Source: Mycoplana rhizolycopersici
Lineage (GTDB): Bacteria > Pseudomonadota > Alphaproteobacteria > Rhizobiales > Rhizobiaceae
DNA length: 64,000 nt
Assembly (NCBI RefSeq): GCF_013378445.1
Contig: NZ_JABXYK010000007.1
Coordinates: 186,001-250,000, forward strand
Direction: 5' to 3'
Shown: piece by piece, positions 47,975-56,916 of the stretch
Position numbering within the stretch: position 1 is the first letter of the stretch
How the letters are laid out: each line of letters opens with the position of its first letter
Program-made: the position numbers and the translations under genes
Notes under the pieces: model-generated
Database searches by the model: none
The model's input: only the letters and a program-made list of their open reading frames with translations
Told to the model about the DNA's origin: nothing

Positions 47975-49057
47975 TCAGTTTCCGGCGGATGCCTTGATGG
48001 CGGCAGGTTTCACGACACCCATGCCGCCCGTTATGAGAAAACCTGCCTCACCGTTGCGTTCTGCGCTTGTCATGCTTGCTGCGGCAGTCGCCGCAAGGCC
48101 GGCGCTTCCGATCGCATTTACCTTGAACCGCAAGGACTTCGGTTCATCGGCAGCCGCAGCGCGCGGGATCGATGCCGTGGTCATCTCGTCCGGCGGCAAT
48201 TTCTCTTTGTGGAACGGCTTTTCCGCCACGAGATCGCCATGCGCCCAGATCTTGGTCAGGGCCGTGCGGTCCATCGGCGCGACGTTGACGTCGATGTCGT
48301 TGAACGTGCCCTTGACGCGGTAGGGGCAGCGCCGCTTGTTGCAATTCGCCGCCGCGGAAAACTGCCAGAGCGCGTAGTTTTCCCAGTTGCCGAGCGGAAA
48401 GACGTTGCGGATCCCGGGCTTGTAGCGCGCGTACCAGAGCGGCAGGCGCGACAGGATGCGGTATCTGTGCCGGTTGGCCGCAATATGCTTGGCGGTCGCG
48501 TGGTTCGTGTAGAGCACGGGGTAGCGACCGGTGCGCGTCCGGATGTGCCCGGCAAAGACCTGCGCGTCCTCCAGCGACATGAACTTGTCAGGATCAATGC
48601 CCTCGATGTCGAGCACCATCATCTCGTCCGCCTGCGGTTTGGCGTAGTCGAGGAAGTGGTTCGCCTGGTCGACGGGATTGCCGGGCCGGGCGAGGTGGTA
48701 GGTGCCCCAGAGCAGGCCGTGCGCCCGGGCCAGCAGCCGCCGTGTCTCGTAGAGTTCGCGGCTGACCGCATATTTGCGCCACATCGTCCTGCAGTGGGCG
48801 ACGGTGTCGCCGTCATGCTCCCCCTTGCAGTCGAAGCTCTCCGGCAGTCCGTCGGACGCTTTCGAGATGAAGCCCGTGATGCGCTTGTCGGTCAGCATCT
48901 TCGGCCAGTCGATCTCGTTCATCTCGTAGGCGTCGATGACGATGGCGTGGTCCGGGTTGCGCCAGGGCTCGACGTCCGCCGCCGAGGCAACCGCCATGGG
49001 GGCAACCGCAAGAAGTGCGCCCAAAAGCAGCGCCGGCCATTTTCCATCCGTCCCCAT
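47975..49057 (-). CDS. Glycoside hydrolase family 25 (lysozyme-like) protein
   Basis: The 360-residue protein has a signal peptide (to about residue 27, ASA) and a GH25 domain with VIDAYEMNEIDW near the start and the active-site segment MMVLDIEGID. The end of the domain has GTFNDIDVNVAPMD. GH25 enzymes cleave the MurNAc-GlcNAc bond of peptidoglycan. A tail of about 80 residues follows. It is convergent with the oxygenase operon. It might help remodel the cell wall, as might the hydrolase at 6.1 kb. Confidence 0.88.
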   Translation of the reverse strand: MGTDGKWPALLLGALLAVAPMAVASAADVEPWRNPDHAIVIDAYEMNEIDWPKMLTDKRITGFISKASDGLPESFDCKGEHDGDTVAHCRTMWRKYAVSRELYETRRLLARAHGLLWGTYHLARPGNPVDQANHFLDYAKPQADEMMVLDIEGIDPDKFMSLEDAQVFAGHIRTRTGRYPVLYTNHATAKHIAANRHRYRILSRLPLWYARYKPGIRNVFPLGNWENYALWQFSAAANCNKRRCPYRVKGTFNDIDVNVAPMDRTALTKIWAHGDLVAEKPFHKEKLPPDEMTTASIPRAAAADEPKSLRFKVNAIGSAGLAATAAASMTSAERNGEAGFLITGGMGVVKPAAIKASAGN

Positions 49058-49240
49058 GCCTTCGATCTCCGCCTGACGACCTCCCGATCGGGAAATGGTG
49101 TTTCGATATGGTTACCGAGACGTTAAGGATGTTCTCCGCAGCGCCGATTTATCGCCCTGATCACGAAACTTTTTCTTTTTCGGCGCGTTCTGTCCGGTAA
49201 CGTCCCAACTCTAGCTCTTAGTCACCGGAGAACGCCCTCC

Positions 49241-49783
49241 ATGTTCGGTACCCGATCCATTGCCATCGCGCTGTCAGCATTGTTCACGTTCAGCCCGCTC
49301 GTGCCCGCCCAAGGCTTTGCCATGCCGAAGATGCTCGTCCAGCCCGTACAGGCGGGAAATTCGCATGTCGATCTCGTGCGTTGCGAAGGACCGCGTTGCC
49401 GCGACGGGCGTCGCCACGAATCGCGCCGGCACGATCGCAACCGGCATCACTCAGGCCGGCACGACAGGGATCGGCGGGACTGGCGGCATCACCGCGAGGT
49501 CCGTCGCAACTATGACCGTGGCTACCGCCGCGGCTACCACAACGGCCATCGCGGCTATCGCTATGCGCGTCCCGGCTACCGCTACTACGACGGCTACTGG
49601 TTCCCGCTGGCCGCCTTTGCGACCGGTGCCATCATCGGCGGCGCCATTGCAACGCCTGCTCCTGTCTATTCCGGCAATGCGCATACCCAGTGGTGCTACA
49701 ATCGCTATCGCTCCTATCGCGCATACGACAACACCTACCAGCCCTATAGCGGTCCGCGCCGCCAGTGCATCTCGCCGTACTGA
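49241..49783 (+). CDS. BA14K-family protein with His/Arg/Tyr-rich middle
   Basis: The 180-residue exported protein has a signal-like N-terminus and a middle of about 70 residues very rich in Arg, His, Asp, Gly and Tyr (for example [19 protein letters not shown]), then a hydrophobic stretch ([19 protein letters not shown]). It ends in [20 protein letters not shown], the BA14K family signature, first described in a Brucella immunoreactive lectin-like antigen. The ATG at 49241 lies after GGAG. A terminator follows. The His/Tyr-rich part could bind metal or polysaccharide. Confidence 0.85.
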   Translation: MFGTRSIAIALSALFTFSPLVPAQGFAMPKMLVQPVQAGNSHVDLVRCEGPRCRDGRRHESRRHDRNRHHSGRHDRDRRDWRHHREVRRNYDRGYRRGYHNGHRGYRYARPGYRYYDGYWFPLAAFATGAIIGGAIATPAPVYSGNAHTQWCYNRYRSYRAYDNTYQPYSGPRRQCISPY

Positions 49784-49822
49784 GCCGGCATCCCGTCCTG
49801 ATTGAGGTTTGACTCTAGAGAG

Positions 49823-49853
49823 GCGCCTCGACCCGCAACGGTCGAGGCGCTTT
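49823..49853 (+). terminator. Terminator of the BA14K-family gene
   Basis: A perfect 11-base stem (49823-49833 with 49840-49850) with a 6-base loop, followed by TTT, 40 bases after the stop codon. Confidence 0.8.
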
Positions 49854-49896
49854 GTCGTCGGGCGGGGCGCATTGCCGTGAAAGCCTAGCTTGATGA

Positions 49897-49912
49897 TTGA
49901 CGTTTACGTAAA
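49897..49912. promoter_or_regulatory. Possible LiuR-like operator
   Basis: TTGACGTTTACGTAAA is a near-palindrome that resembles, from memory, the MerR-type LiuR site used for branched-chain acyl-CoA breakdown genes. It is about 90 bases upstream of the acyl-CoA dehydrogenase gene, and its TTGACG could double as a -35 element. No LiuR gene is in the window. Confidence 0.45.
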
Positions 49913-50001
49913 AATAAATAAGTTCGCAGCGCGTTGCATCGGCACGCGCCATCGCCCATCCTGATCGGCGCGGCTGCATGGCAGGGATCGAGGAGGAACA
50001 C

Positions 50002-51783
50002 ATGTACAAGGCTCCGGTCGAGGAGATCGCTTTCACGCTTCGCCATGTGGCGGGTCTTGGTGCCGGTTTGGCGGAGGGCCGATTCGGCGACCTCTCTGAC
50101 GACCTCGTCGATGCGATCCTGAGCGAAGCCGGCCGTTTTGCGAGCGACGAGATCGCGCCGCTGGCCGAGATCGGTGACCGGCAGGGCGCAACGCTGAAGG
50201 ATGCCGCGGTGACGACGCCGCCGGGCTGGCCGGCGCTCTACCGCGCCTGGGCGGAAGGCGGCTGGAATTCGCTGACCGCAGCGCCGAAGTTCGGCGGGCA
50301 GGGGCTGCCGCACATGCTGCATGTCGCGACCATGGAGATGTGGAACAGCGGTTCCATGGCCTTTGCGATCGGCCCGACGTTGACGATCGGCGCGGTCGAG
50401 GCGCTGAGCGCCCACGGCTCCGCTCACCTGAAGGACGTCTACCTGCCGAAGATGGTGTCCGGCGAATGGATGGGCTCGATGAACCTCACCGAGCCGCATG
50501 CCGGCTCCGATCTGGGTGTCATGAAGACGCGCGCGGAACGCCGCGACGACGGCACCTACCGCATCTTCGGCCAGAAGATCTTCATCACCTACGGCGAGCA
50601 CGATTTCACCGACAACATCGTCCACCTCGTCCTGGCGCGCCTGCCGGATGCACCGCCCGGCACGCGCGGCATCTCGCTGTTCCTGGTTCCGAAATTCCTC
50701 GTCGAGGCAGACGGATTGCCCGGTGCCCGCAACGACGTCTTCTGTCACTCGCTGGAGCACAAGCTCGGCATTCACGGCTCTCCCACCTGCACGATGATCT
50801 ATGGCGACGGCAGGTTCGGCAAGGAGCCGGGCGCGGTCGGCTGGCTGATCGGCGAGGAGAACAAGGGGCTCGCCTGCATGTTCACCATGATGAACAATGC
50901 CCGCCTGGCCGTCGGCATGCAGGGTGTGGCAATCGCCGAAGCCGCGACGCAGAAGGCGCTTGCCTATGCAAGGCAACGCACGCAGGGCAGGGCACCGGGC
51001 TGGCAGGGATCGGGCATGAGCCCGATCGTCGAGCATCCCGACGTCGCCCGCATGCTGCTGACCATGAAGGCGCTCACCCAAGGCGCACGCGCCATCACCT
51101 ATGCCTGCGCCCATGCCGTGGACATGTCGCATGCGACTGAGGGCGAGGAGGCCCGCCATTGGGCGGAGCGTGCCAGCCTGCTGACTCCGGTCGCCAAGAG
51201 CTTCGCCACCGACGTCGGCGTGGATGTCGCCTCCCTCGGCGTGCAAGTCCATGGCGGCATGGGCTTCATCGAGGAGACGGGGGCGGCGCGCCTTTACCGC
51301 GACGCGCGCATCGCCCCGATCTACGAGGGCACCAACGGCATCCAGGCGATCGACCTGGTCACGCGAAAGCTGCCGCTGTCAGGTGGCGATCAGATTGCCG
51401 GTCTCATCGCCGAATTGCGCGGGATCGCCGGTTCGGTCGGCGCCTCGAACGACACGGCCTTTGGCGAGACCGCGGCGCGTCTGGCCGCCACGCTGGACGA
51501 CCTGCAGGCCGCAACGGACTGGCTCGAAAGAGCGCTTGCGGAAGGCCGGCAGGCGGATGCGCTCGCCGGCGCCACGCCCTATCAGCGGCTCTTCGGCCTT
51601 GCGCTGACCGGCGCCTACCTCGCCAGGGGGGCGCTGGCGGAAGCAGGCGACGGCCGCGGGCGCGAGCGGATCGCGCTCTGCCGTTTCGCAGCCGAGAACA
51701 TCATCGCTGAAACCGCCGCCCTCAAGGACCGTGTCGTAAGCGGCGCCGCGAGCCTGTTGGCGGCGCAAACGCTGCTCGAATAG
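50002..51783 (+). CDS. Acyl-CoA dehydrogenase with C-terminal extension
   Basis: The 593-residue FAD enzyme removes hydrogen from acyl-CoA. Typical motifs are MGSMNLTEPHAGSDLGVMKT, KIFITYGEHDF and VHGGMGFIEETGAARLYRDARI, followed by PIYEGTNGIQAIDLVTRKL. About 120 extra residues at the C-terminus (after TRKLPLSGG) and the total length place it with the long-form (DmdC-like) group. The ATG at 50002 follows GAGGAGG. It is just upstream of an enoyl-CoA hydratase and shares the operator-like site. The acyl chain it acts on is not predictable. Confidence 0.92.
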   Translation: MYKAPVEEIAFTLRHVAGLGAGLAEGRFGDLSDDLVDAILSEAGRFASDEIAPLAEIGDRQGATLKDAAVTTPPGWPALYRAWAEGGWNSLTAAPKFGGQGLPHMLHVATMEMWNSGSMAFAIGPTLTIGAVEALSAHGSAHLKDVYLPKMVSGEWMGSMNLTEPHAGSDLGVMKTRAERRDDGTYRIFGQKIFITYGEHDFTDNIVHLVLARLPDAPPGTRGISLFLVPKFLVEADGLPGARNDVFCHSLEHKLGIHGSPTCTMIYGDGRFGKEPGAVGWLIGEENKGLACMFTMMNNARLAVGMQGVAIAEAATQKALAYARQRTQGRAPGWQGSGMSPIVEHPDVARMLLTMKALTQGARAITYACAHAVDMSHATEGEEARHWAERASLLTPVAKSFATDVGVDVASLGVQVHGGMGFIEETGAARLYRDARIAPIYEGTNGIQAIDLVTRKLPLSGGDQIAGLIAELRGIAGSVGASNDTAFGETAARLAATLDDLQAATDWLERALAEGRQADALAGATPYQRLFGLALTGAYLARGALAEAGDGRGRERIALCRFAAENIIAETAALKDRVVSGAASLLAAQTLLE

Positions 51784-51891
51784 CGCCCCGTTTGCACGGA
51801 CGGATGTGACCCGCGGCGGAGCGAGGGCTGCCGCCGACGAACCGGAACAAACGGACGGGCATGCATGCTGCCCTGGGAGGAAAGGAACAAA

Positions 51892-52641
51892 ATGAGCGAG
51901 CATATCCTCGTCGAACGTCCGCAAGCCGCGCCCGGCGTGCAGGTGATCCGGCTGAACAGGCCGGAGAAGAAGAACGCCATCACGCGCGACATGTACCGGA
52001 CGATGACGGATGCCCTGCGCGCCGGCGATGTCGATCCGGCCGTGCGTGCCACGCTTCTGCTCGGCAGCGAGGGCTGCTTCTCCGCCGGCAACGACATGGC
52101 CGACTTCCTCGCCTTCGCCATGGGGGGAACGATGGGGCGGGAGGTGGTGGACTTCCTGCATGCGCTGACGGCGCACAACAAGCCGCTTGTTTCCGGGGTC
52201 GACGGGATTGCGATCGGCATCGGCACGACCATCCACATGCATTGCGACATGACGGTTGTTTCGCCTGCCTCGATCTTCAAGGCGCCGTTCGTCGATCTGG
52301 CTCTGGTTCCGGAAGCAGCTTCCAGCCTGATCGCGCCGCGGCTGATGGGGCATCAGCGCGCCTTTGCCCTGCTCGTTGCGGGCGAGGGCTTCTCCGCCGA
52401 ACAGGCAAGGGAAGCCGGCCTGATCTGGAAGGTGAGCGAGGCGGTCGAGGCCGACGCGATGGAACTTGCGAGCCGGCTGGCAAGCAAGCCGCCGGAGGCA
52501 TTGCGCACGTCGCGCGAGCTGCTGCGCGGCAACCGCGAGGATATCGCCGGGCGCATCGACGAGGAGGCGCACCATTTTGCCGTGCGCCTGCGCAGCGCCG
52601 AGGCCCGCGCCGCTTTCGAGGCCTTCATGGCGAAGAAATAG
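51892..52641 (+). CDS. Enoyl-CoA hydratase/isomerase (crotonase) family protein
   Basis: The 249-residue crotonase-fold protein hydrates or isomerises enoyl-CoA. The oxyanion-hole residues lie in CFSAGNDMADF and in GIAIGIGTTIHMHCDM, followed by FKAPFVDLALVPEAASSLIAPRLMG. The usual EH/E catalytic pair is partly altered here (PFVDLALVPEAASS, with a Glu near the end), so its activity may lean to isomerase or another crotonase reaction. The ATG at 51892 has GGGAGGAAAGG upstream. It follows the dehydrogenase by 108 bases and is probably co-regulated. Confidence 0.85.
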   Translation: MSEHILVERPQAAPGVQVIRLNRPEKKNAITRDMYRTMTDALRAGDVDPAVRATLLLGSEGCFSAGNDMADFLAFAMGGTMGREVVDFLHALTAHNKPLVSGVDGIAIGIGTTIHMHCDMTVVSPASIFKAPFVDLALVPEAASSLIAPRLMGHQRAFALLVAGEGFSAEQAREAGLIWKVSEAVEADAMELASRLASKPPEALRTSRELLRGNREDIAGRIDEEAHHFAVRLRSAEARAAFEAFMAKK

Positions 52642-52659
52642 CGCGCTGTCTGCGGCGGG

Positions 52660-53910
52660 TCATTTCTCCAGCGTCGCCACCGCCTCGACATGGGGCGACC
52701 AGAGAAACTGGTCGACCGGCGTGACGGCCGTGATCCGGTAGCCGCCGGCAACGAGGATTGCGAGATCGCGGGCGAGCGTCACCGGATTGCAGGAGACGGC
52801 GGCGATCTTCTTCACGCCCGAGCGGGCCAGTTCGCGACACTGATCCTCGGCGCCGGCCCGCGGCGGATCGAACACGACCGCATCGAAAGCCTTCAGTTCC
52901 GAGGTCATCAGCGGCCGGCGAAACAGGTCGCGCTTTTCCACCGTGACGGGTTTCAGTCCCTGTGCATGACGCGCCGCATGGTCGAGCGCCGTCAGCGCCC
53001 TGTCGTCGCCTTCGACGGCGTGGACGCGCGCGGTGCGCGCCATCCGGAGCGCGAAGGTGCCGGAGCCGGAAAAGAGGTCGGCCACGCGCTTGGCCTTGCC
53101 GACATGTGCGAGCACGAGGGCTGCCATGGCATCCTCGGCTTCCTTCGTCGCCTGGGTAAACCCGCCGGGGGGCGGGCCCACGAGCACGCCGCCGAAATCG
53201 AGCTGCGGCCTCTGCGGCTCGATCAGCACTTCTGCGTCGCTGGAGACGCGGGCGATGCCGCGCAGCGCCAGCACGCGTTCCGTCACCGCGCGCCGCTGCT
53301 TGTCTCCCACCTTGCGAACGCCCTCGAAGGCGATGTCCAGCCCGGACAGCGTCTCCAGAACGGTCAGCCGAAACCCCTGGCTGTCCGTCGCGATGGCGGC
53401 GGCCAGCATACGCAGCACATCCAGCCGCGAGACGATGCCGGGGCTTGCGACGGGACATTGGTCGATGTCGACGATGTGATGGCTGCCGGCCTGGTTGAAA
53501 CCGAGGAGCATGCCCTTCTCGGTCTTGCGCGCGGTGAATACCACGCGCCGCCGCTGGCCGGGCGCGCAGGGGATGAGGGGGGCCACGGTTGCAGACAGGC
53601 CCTTCGCCTTCAGCGCATCTGCGACGATGCTGCGCTTGAAGGCGTGGTAGAGCGTGTCTGAGGCATGCTGGAGCGAGCAGCCGCCGCAGGTGCCGTTCTT
53701 GCCCTCCGGCCCGAAATGGTGGCAGGCGGGCGCTATTCTGTCCGCCGAGGCGACCGAGGTGGAGATCACCGTTCCGTGGTTTTTCACCCGGGCGATCGCC
53801 ACCGTCTCGCCGGGCAGCGTGAAGGGCACGTAGATGGGGCCGTCCGGCCCGGCGGCGATGCCATCCCCGCCGCTGCCAAGCCTGCCGATCGTCACCGTTT
53901 CCGTGCTCAT
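52660..53910 (-). CDS. RlmD/TrmA-family 5-methyluridine methyltransferase
   Basis: The 416-residue enzyme methylates uridine C5 in rRNA or tRNA. A TRAM-like N-terminus (VTIGRLGSGGDGIA...) is followed by cluster-type cysteines (CHHFG...CGGCSLQH), SAM-binding VADLFSGSGTFAL, DPPRAGAE and the nucleophile Cys in VSCNPVTLARD. This is typical of the RlmD (23S rRNA U1939) side of the family; tRNA-directed TrmA lacks the cluster cysteines. It overlaps tlyA by four bases (ATGA), so the two are coupled. Confidence 0.9.
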   Translation of the reverse strand: MSTETVTIGRLGSGGDGIAAGPDGPIYVPFTLPGETVAIARVKNHGTVISTSVASADRIAPACHHFGPEGKNGTCGGCSLQHASDTLYHAFKRSIVADALKAKGLSATVAPLIPCAPGQRRRVVFTARKTEKGMLLGFNQAGSHHIVDIDQCPVASPGIVSRLDVLRMLAAAIATDSQGFRLTVLETLSGLDIAFEGVRKVGDKQRRAVTERVLALRGIARVSSDAEVLIEPQRPQLDFGGVLVGPPPGGFTQATKEAEDAMAALVLAHVGKAKRVADLFSGSGTFALRMARTARVHAVEGDDRALTALDHAARHAQGLKPVTVEKRDLFRRPLMTSELKAFDAVVFDPPRAGAEDQCRELARSGVKKIAAVSCNPVTLARDLAILVAGGYRITAVTPVDQFLWSPHVEAVATLEK

Positions 53911-54662
53911 GTTTTCAATCCTGCGAGAAGAAATTCCTGGTTGCCGTCGCCGCCGGCAATGGGCGAAGGGATGATGCCGAGGCTTTCCCAGCCCATGTCT
54001 TCGCTCAGCCAGCGCTCCAATTCGGCCGCGATGCCCGGTCCTGACGAGGCGTCCCGGAGAAGCCCGCCCTTGCCGATCGCATCGCGTCCGGCCTCGAACT
54101 GCGGCTTGACCAGAAGCACGCAGAAGGCGCCGGGGCGGGCCAGCGTCAGCGCCGGCGGCAAGGCCAGCTTCAGCGAGATGAAGGAGACGTCGGAGACGAC
54201 GCCATCGATCGTGCGTCCGCCAAGATCGTCGGCGCTCAGGCTGCGGGCATTGAGGCCTTCGAGACTGGTGACGCGCGGATCGTCGGCCAGCCTCGGATGC
54301 AACTGGCCGTGGCCGACATCGACGGCGACGACGTGGGAAGCGCCGCGCGAAAGCAGGACCTGCGTGAAGCCCCCGGTCGAGGCGCCGATGTCCAGGCAGG
54401 CTTTTCCGGCGGGATCCAAGCCGAAATGATCGAGAGCTGCGACGAGTTTCAGTGCCGCGCGCGAGACGTAGGCGCGCGCGGGGTCGTCGAGCCCGATCTC
54501 CGCGCCGGCGCCCACCACCGTTCCGGCCTTGGTCACCGTCCGCCCATCCACCGTCACCGTGCCGCGCGCGATCGCGTCGCGTGCACGCGAGCGGCTTTCG
54601 AAAAGGCCGCGCGTGACCAGCAACTGGTCGAGGCGCTGTGACGATGGGCTCTGGTCTGACAT
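53907..54662 (-). CDS. tlyA: TlyA-family rRNA methyltransferase
   Basis: The 251-residue protein has an N-terminal S4 RNA-binding domain (SSQRLDQLLVTRGLFESRSRARDAI) and an FtsJ-like methyltransferase domain (ACLDIGASTGGFTQVLL, VVAVDVGHGQL, LLVKPQFEAGRDAIGKGG). TlyA 2'-O-methylates cytidines of 16S and 23S rRNA in mycobacteria; in proteobacteria the role is inferred by similarity. It is the first gene of the tlyA-rlmD pair. In rhizobia it is often near dxs, which lies 2.3 kb away here. Confidence 0.93.
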   Translation of the reverse strand: MSDQSPSSQRLDQLLVTRGLFESRSRARDAIARGTVTVDGRTVTKAGTVVGAGAEIGLDDPARAYVSRAALKLVAALDHFGLDPAGKACLDIGASTGGFTQVLLSRGASHVVAVDVGHGQLHPRLADDPRVTSLEGLNARSLSADDLGGRTIDGVVSDVSFISLKLALPPALTLARPGAFCVLLVKPQFEAGRDAIGKGGLLRDASSGPGIAAELERWLSEDMGWESLGIIPSPIAGGDGNQEFLLAGLKT

Positions 54663-54935
54663 GGCCTCTCATGGCGCGTCGCCGCGTCCATGGCAAGGCG
54701 CTTTCCGCGGAAACCCATGGTGCGGCGCTCGCGGCAACGCATTTGCGGGAGTCGATAATTCATAAAGTCTTTATGTAAAATTCTTACAAATGCAGCGATT
54801 TTCGAGGCTGGCGATGTCTTCCGTGCGCAATGACATGCGCCTACGCCACACCTCCCGATCATGTCCCCGCATAATGACGCCGCTCGCAGCCGCATCCTCC
54901 CATGTGCCCGCGCGACCGGCCCGCAGGAGTTTGCA

Positions 54936-56771
54936 ATGTTGTCCAGGAGCACTTCGCTGAGCGCAAAGCTCAGCGTCACGTTCGCGGGGTTGATCCTCGT
55001 CTTTCTCGCCGTATCCGGCATAGTCTATGCCAAGGCGCGCACGTCGCAGCTTGCCTCCGAAAGCCAGCTGCGCGCCGAACGGCTCGTAAACGTCATCGAT
55101 GCCGCCTTGCAGGCGATGCTGGAGCAGGCGGTCAACCAGCGCGGCTTCCTGCTCTTCCGCAGCGACAGCACCTACGGCGATGTCTTCGCCAACCGCGAAA
55201 AGATGCTGAAGAACATCGAGGATGCAAAGCAGCTCGCCACCGACCAGCCGGAAATGCTGAAGTCGATCGAAGCGATGCAGGCCGCCGCCGACGTCTTCCA
55301 CACGCAGCTGGCCCTGCCGCAGCTCGAGGCCCGCAAGACCACCGAGGCGCCGATCGCAGAGATCATCGAAATCGGACGCAACACGTCGAAGGGGCAGCTT
55401 GACGTCTTCCGCGCCGCCGCCGCCACCATCAAGGAGCAGGCGGGCGCATGGTCCAGGCAGCAGGTCGAAAATCAGGCCCGGGCCAACGCCGATCTGTCGC
55501 TCACGCTCATCGTCGGCATGCTCGCCGCGATCGCGATTGCCGTGCTGCTCGCCTGGCTGCTGTCGCGGGCGATTGTCCGGCCGATCGTCGGCATGACGGC
55601 GGCGATGGACAAGCTTGCGGGCGGAGACAACGATGTCGCAGTGCCCGCGCTCGACCGGAAGGACGAAGTGGGGCGCATGGCCAATGCGGTTCTCATCTTC
55701 AAGCAGGCTGCGGTGGAGAAACTGCGGCTTGCCGGTGAAACCGAGCGCATGCGCGGCGATGCCGAGCGCCAGCGCCTCGATGCCGACGCGCAGAAGAAGC
55801 AGGAAGCAGCCGAACTCGGTACCGCCGTCGAAGCGCTCGCCGCCGGGCTTGCCGGCCTTGCCGATGGCGATGTCGGCTATCGTATCCACACCCCGTTCGC
55901 CGCGCATCTCGACCGCCTGCGGCTGGATTTCAACACCTCGCTCGACAAGTTGCGCGGCGCGCTTCGCTCGGTCGGCAGCAATGCGGCGGCGATCCATGCC
56001 GGCGCTTCCGAGATCCTTTCGGCGGCCGATGACCTGGCGCGGCGCACCGAACAGCAGGCTGCTTCCGTAGAGGAGACCGCCGCAGCGCTCGAGGAAGTGA
56101 CCTCGACCGTCCGCGATTCCGCCAAGGGCGCGGAAGAGGCAGGCCGCCTCGTCGAGCATACCCGCAAAGGCGCTGAGCGCTCCGGCGAGATCGTCCGCAA
56201 CGCGGTTTCCGCGATGCACGCGATCGAGCGCTCGTCCGGAGAGATCTCCAACATCATCGGCGTCATCGAGGACATCGCTTTCCAGACGAACCTGCTGGCG
56301 CTCAATGCCGGAGTGGAAGCCGCACGGGCGGGCGAGGCCGGCAAGGGCTTTGCCGTCGTCGCCCAGGAGGTGCGCGAACTCGCGCAACGCTCCGGCAACG
56401 CCGCAAAGGAGATCAAGGCGCTGATCACCACGTCCGGTCAGCAGGTCCATTCCGGCGTTGAACTGGTCGAGGAGACCGGCAGGGCGCTGGAGGCGATCGT
56501 CGGCGAGGTGCAGGAAATCAATCGTCACGTCGCGGCCATCGTCGTCGCCACGCGCGAGCAGGCAACCGGCCTGCACGAGATCAACACCGCCGTGAATACC
56601 ATGGACCAGGGCACGCAGCAGAACGCCGCGATGGTGGAGCAGCAGACCGCTGCAAGCCACAGCCTGGCGCAGGAAGCCGCCGCGCTGAACGCCCTGTTGA
56701 CGCAGTTCAAGCTCGGCAACTCGCGCGACGATGCCCCAGAAGCCCGCCCCGCCCAGAGGCGCGCTGCCTGA
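54936..56771 (+). CDS. Methyl-accepting chemotaxis protein
   Basis: The 611-residue chemoreceptor has transmembrane helices at about residues 12-32 and 188-209, a periplasmic helical domain (33-187, CHASE3-like, with [18 protein letters not shown]), a HAMP region (about 211-263) and a long cytoplasmic coil. The hairpin tip is [20 protein letters not shown], as expected, and no C-terminal pentapeptide is seen. It starts at 54936 after CAGGAG. It lies alone, on the opposite strand from tlyA and dxs, and so looks inserted between genes that usually neighbour each other. Ligand unknown. Confidence 0.94.
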   Translation: MLSRSTSLSAKLSVTFAGLILVFLAVSGIVYAKARTSQLASESQLRAERLVNVIDAALQAMLEQAVNQRGFLLFRSDSTYGDVFANREKMLKNIEDAKQLATDQPEMLKSIEAMQAAADVFHTQLALPQLEARKTTEAPIAEIIEIGRNTSKGQLDVFRAAAATIKEQAGAWSRQQVENQARANADLSLTLIVGMLAAIAIAVLLAWLLSRAIVRPIVGMTAAMDKLAGGDNDVAVPALDRKDEVGRMANAVLIFKQAAVEKLRLAGETERMRGDAERQRLDADAQKKQEAAELGTAVEALAAGLAGLADGDVGYRIHTPFAAHLDRLRLDFNTSLDKLRGALRSVGSNAAAIHAGASEILSAADDLARRTEQQAASVEETAAALEEVTSTVRDSAKGAEEAGRLVEHTRKGAERSGEIVRNAVSAMHAIERSSGEISNIIGVIEDIAFQTNLLALNAGVEAARAGEAGKGFAVVAQEVRELAQRSGNAAKEIKALITTSGQQVHSGVELVEETGRALEAIVGEVQEINRHVAAIVVATREQATGLHEINTAVNTMDQGTQQNAAMVEQQTAASHSLAQEAAALNALLTQFKLGNSRDDAPEARPAQRRAA

Positions 56772-56916
56772 TCCTGGCGCCGCGCGCTGGTGACGGCGCG
56801 CGGCGTTCGAACACATGCGCCAAGGGCGCGATCGCGCTGCTGTGCGAAGTCCTCGTGGTCGCTGAAATCCACCTATTGGTGGCGGACGACCTTTCCCGCA
56901 GGCTTGGAAGTCCGGA

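Noticed and set aside
52092..52340. Inactivated crotonase
   Set aside because: The reading frame is intact and both oxyanion-hole regions are present, so a changed reaction is more likely than a pseudogene.
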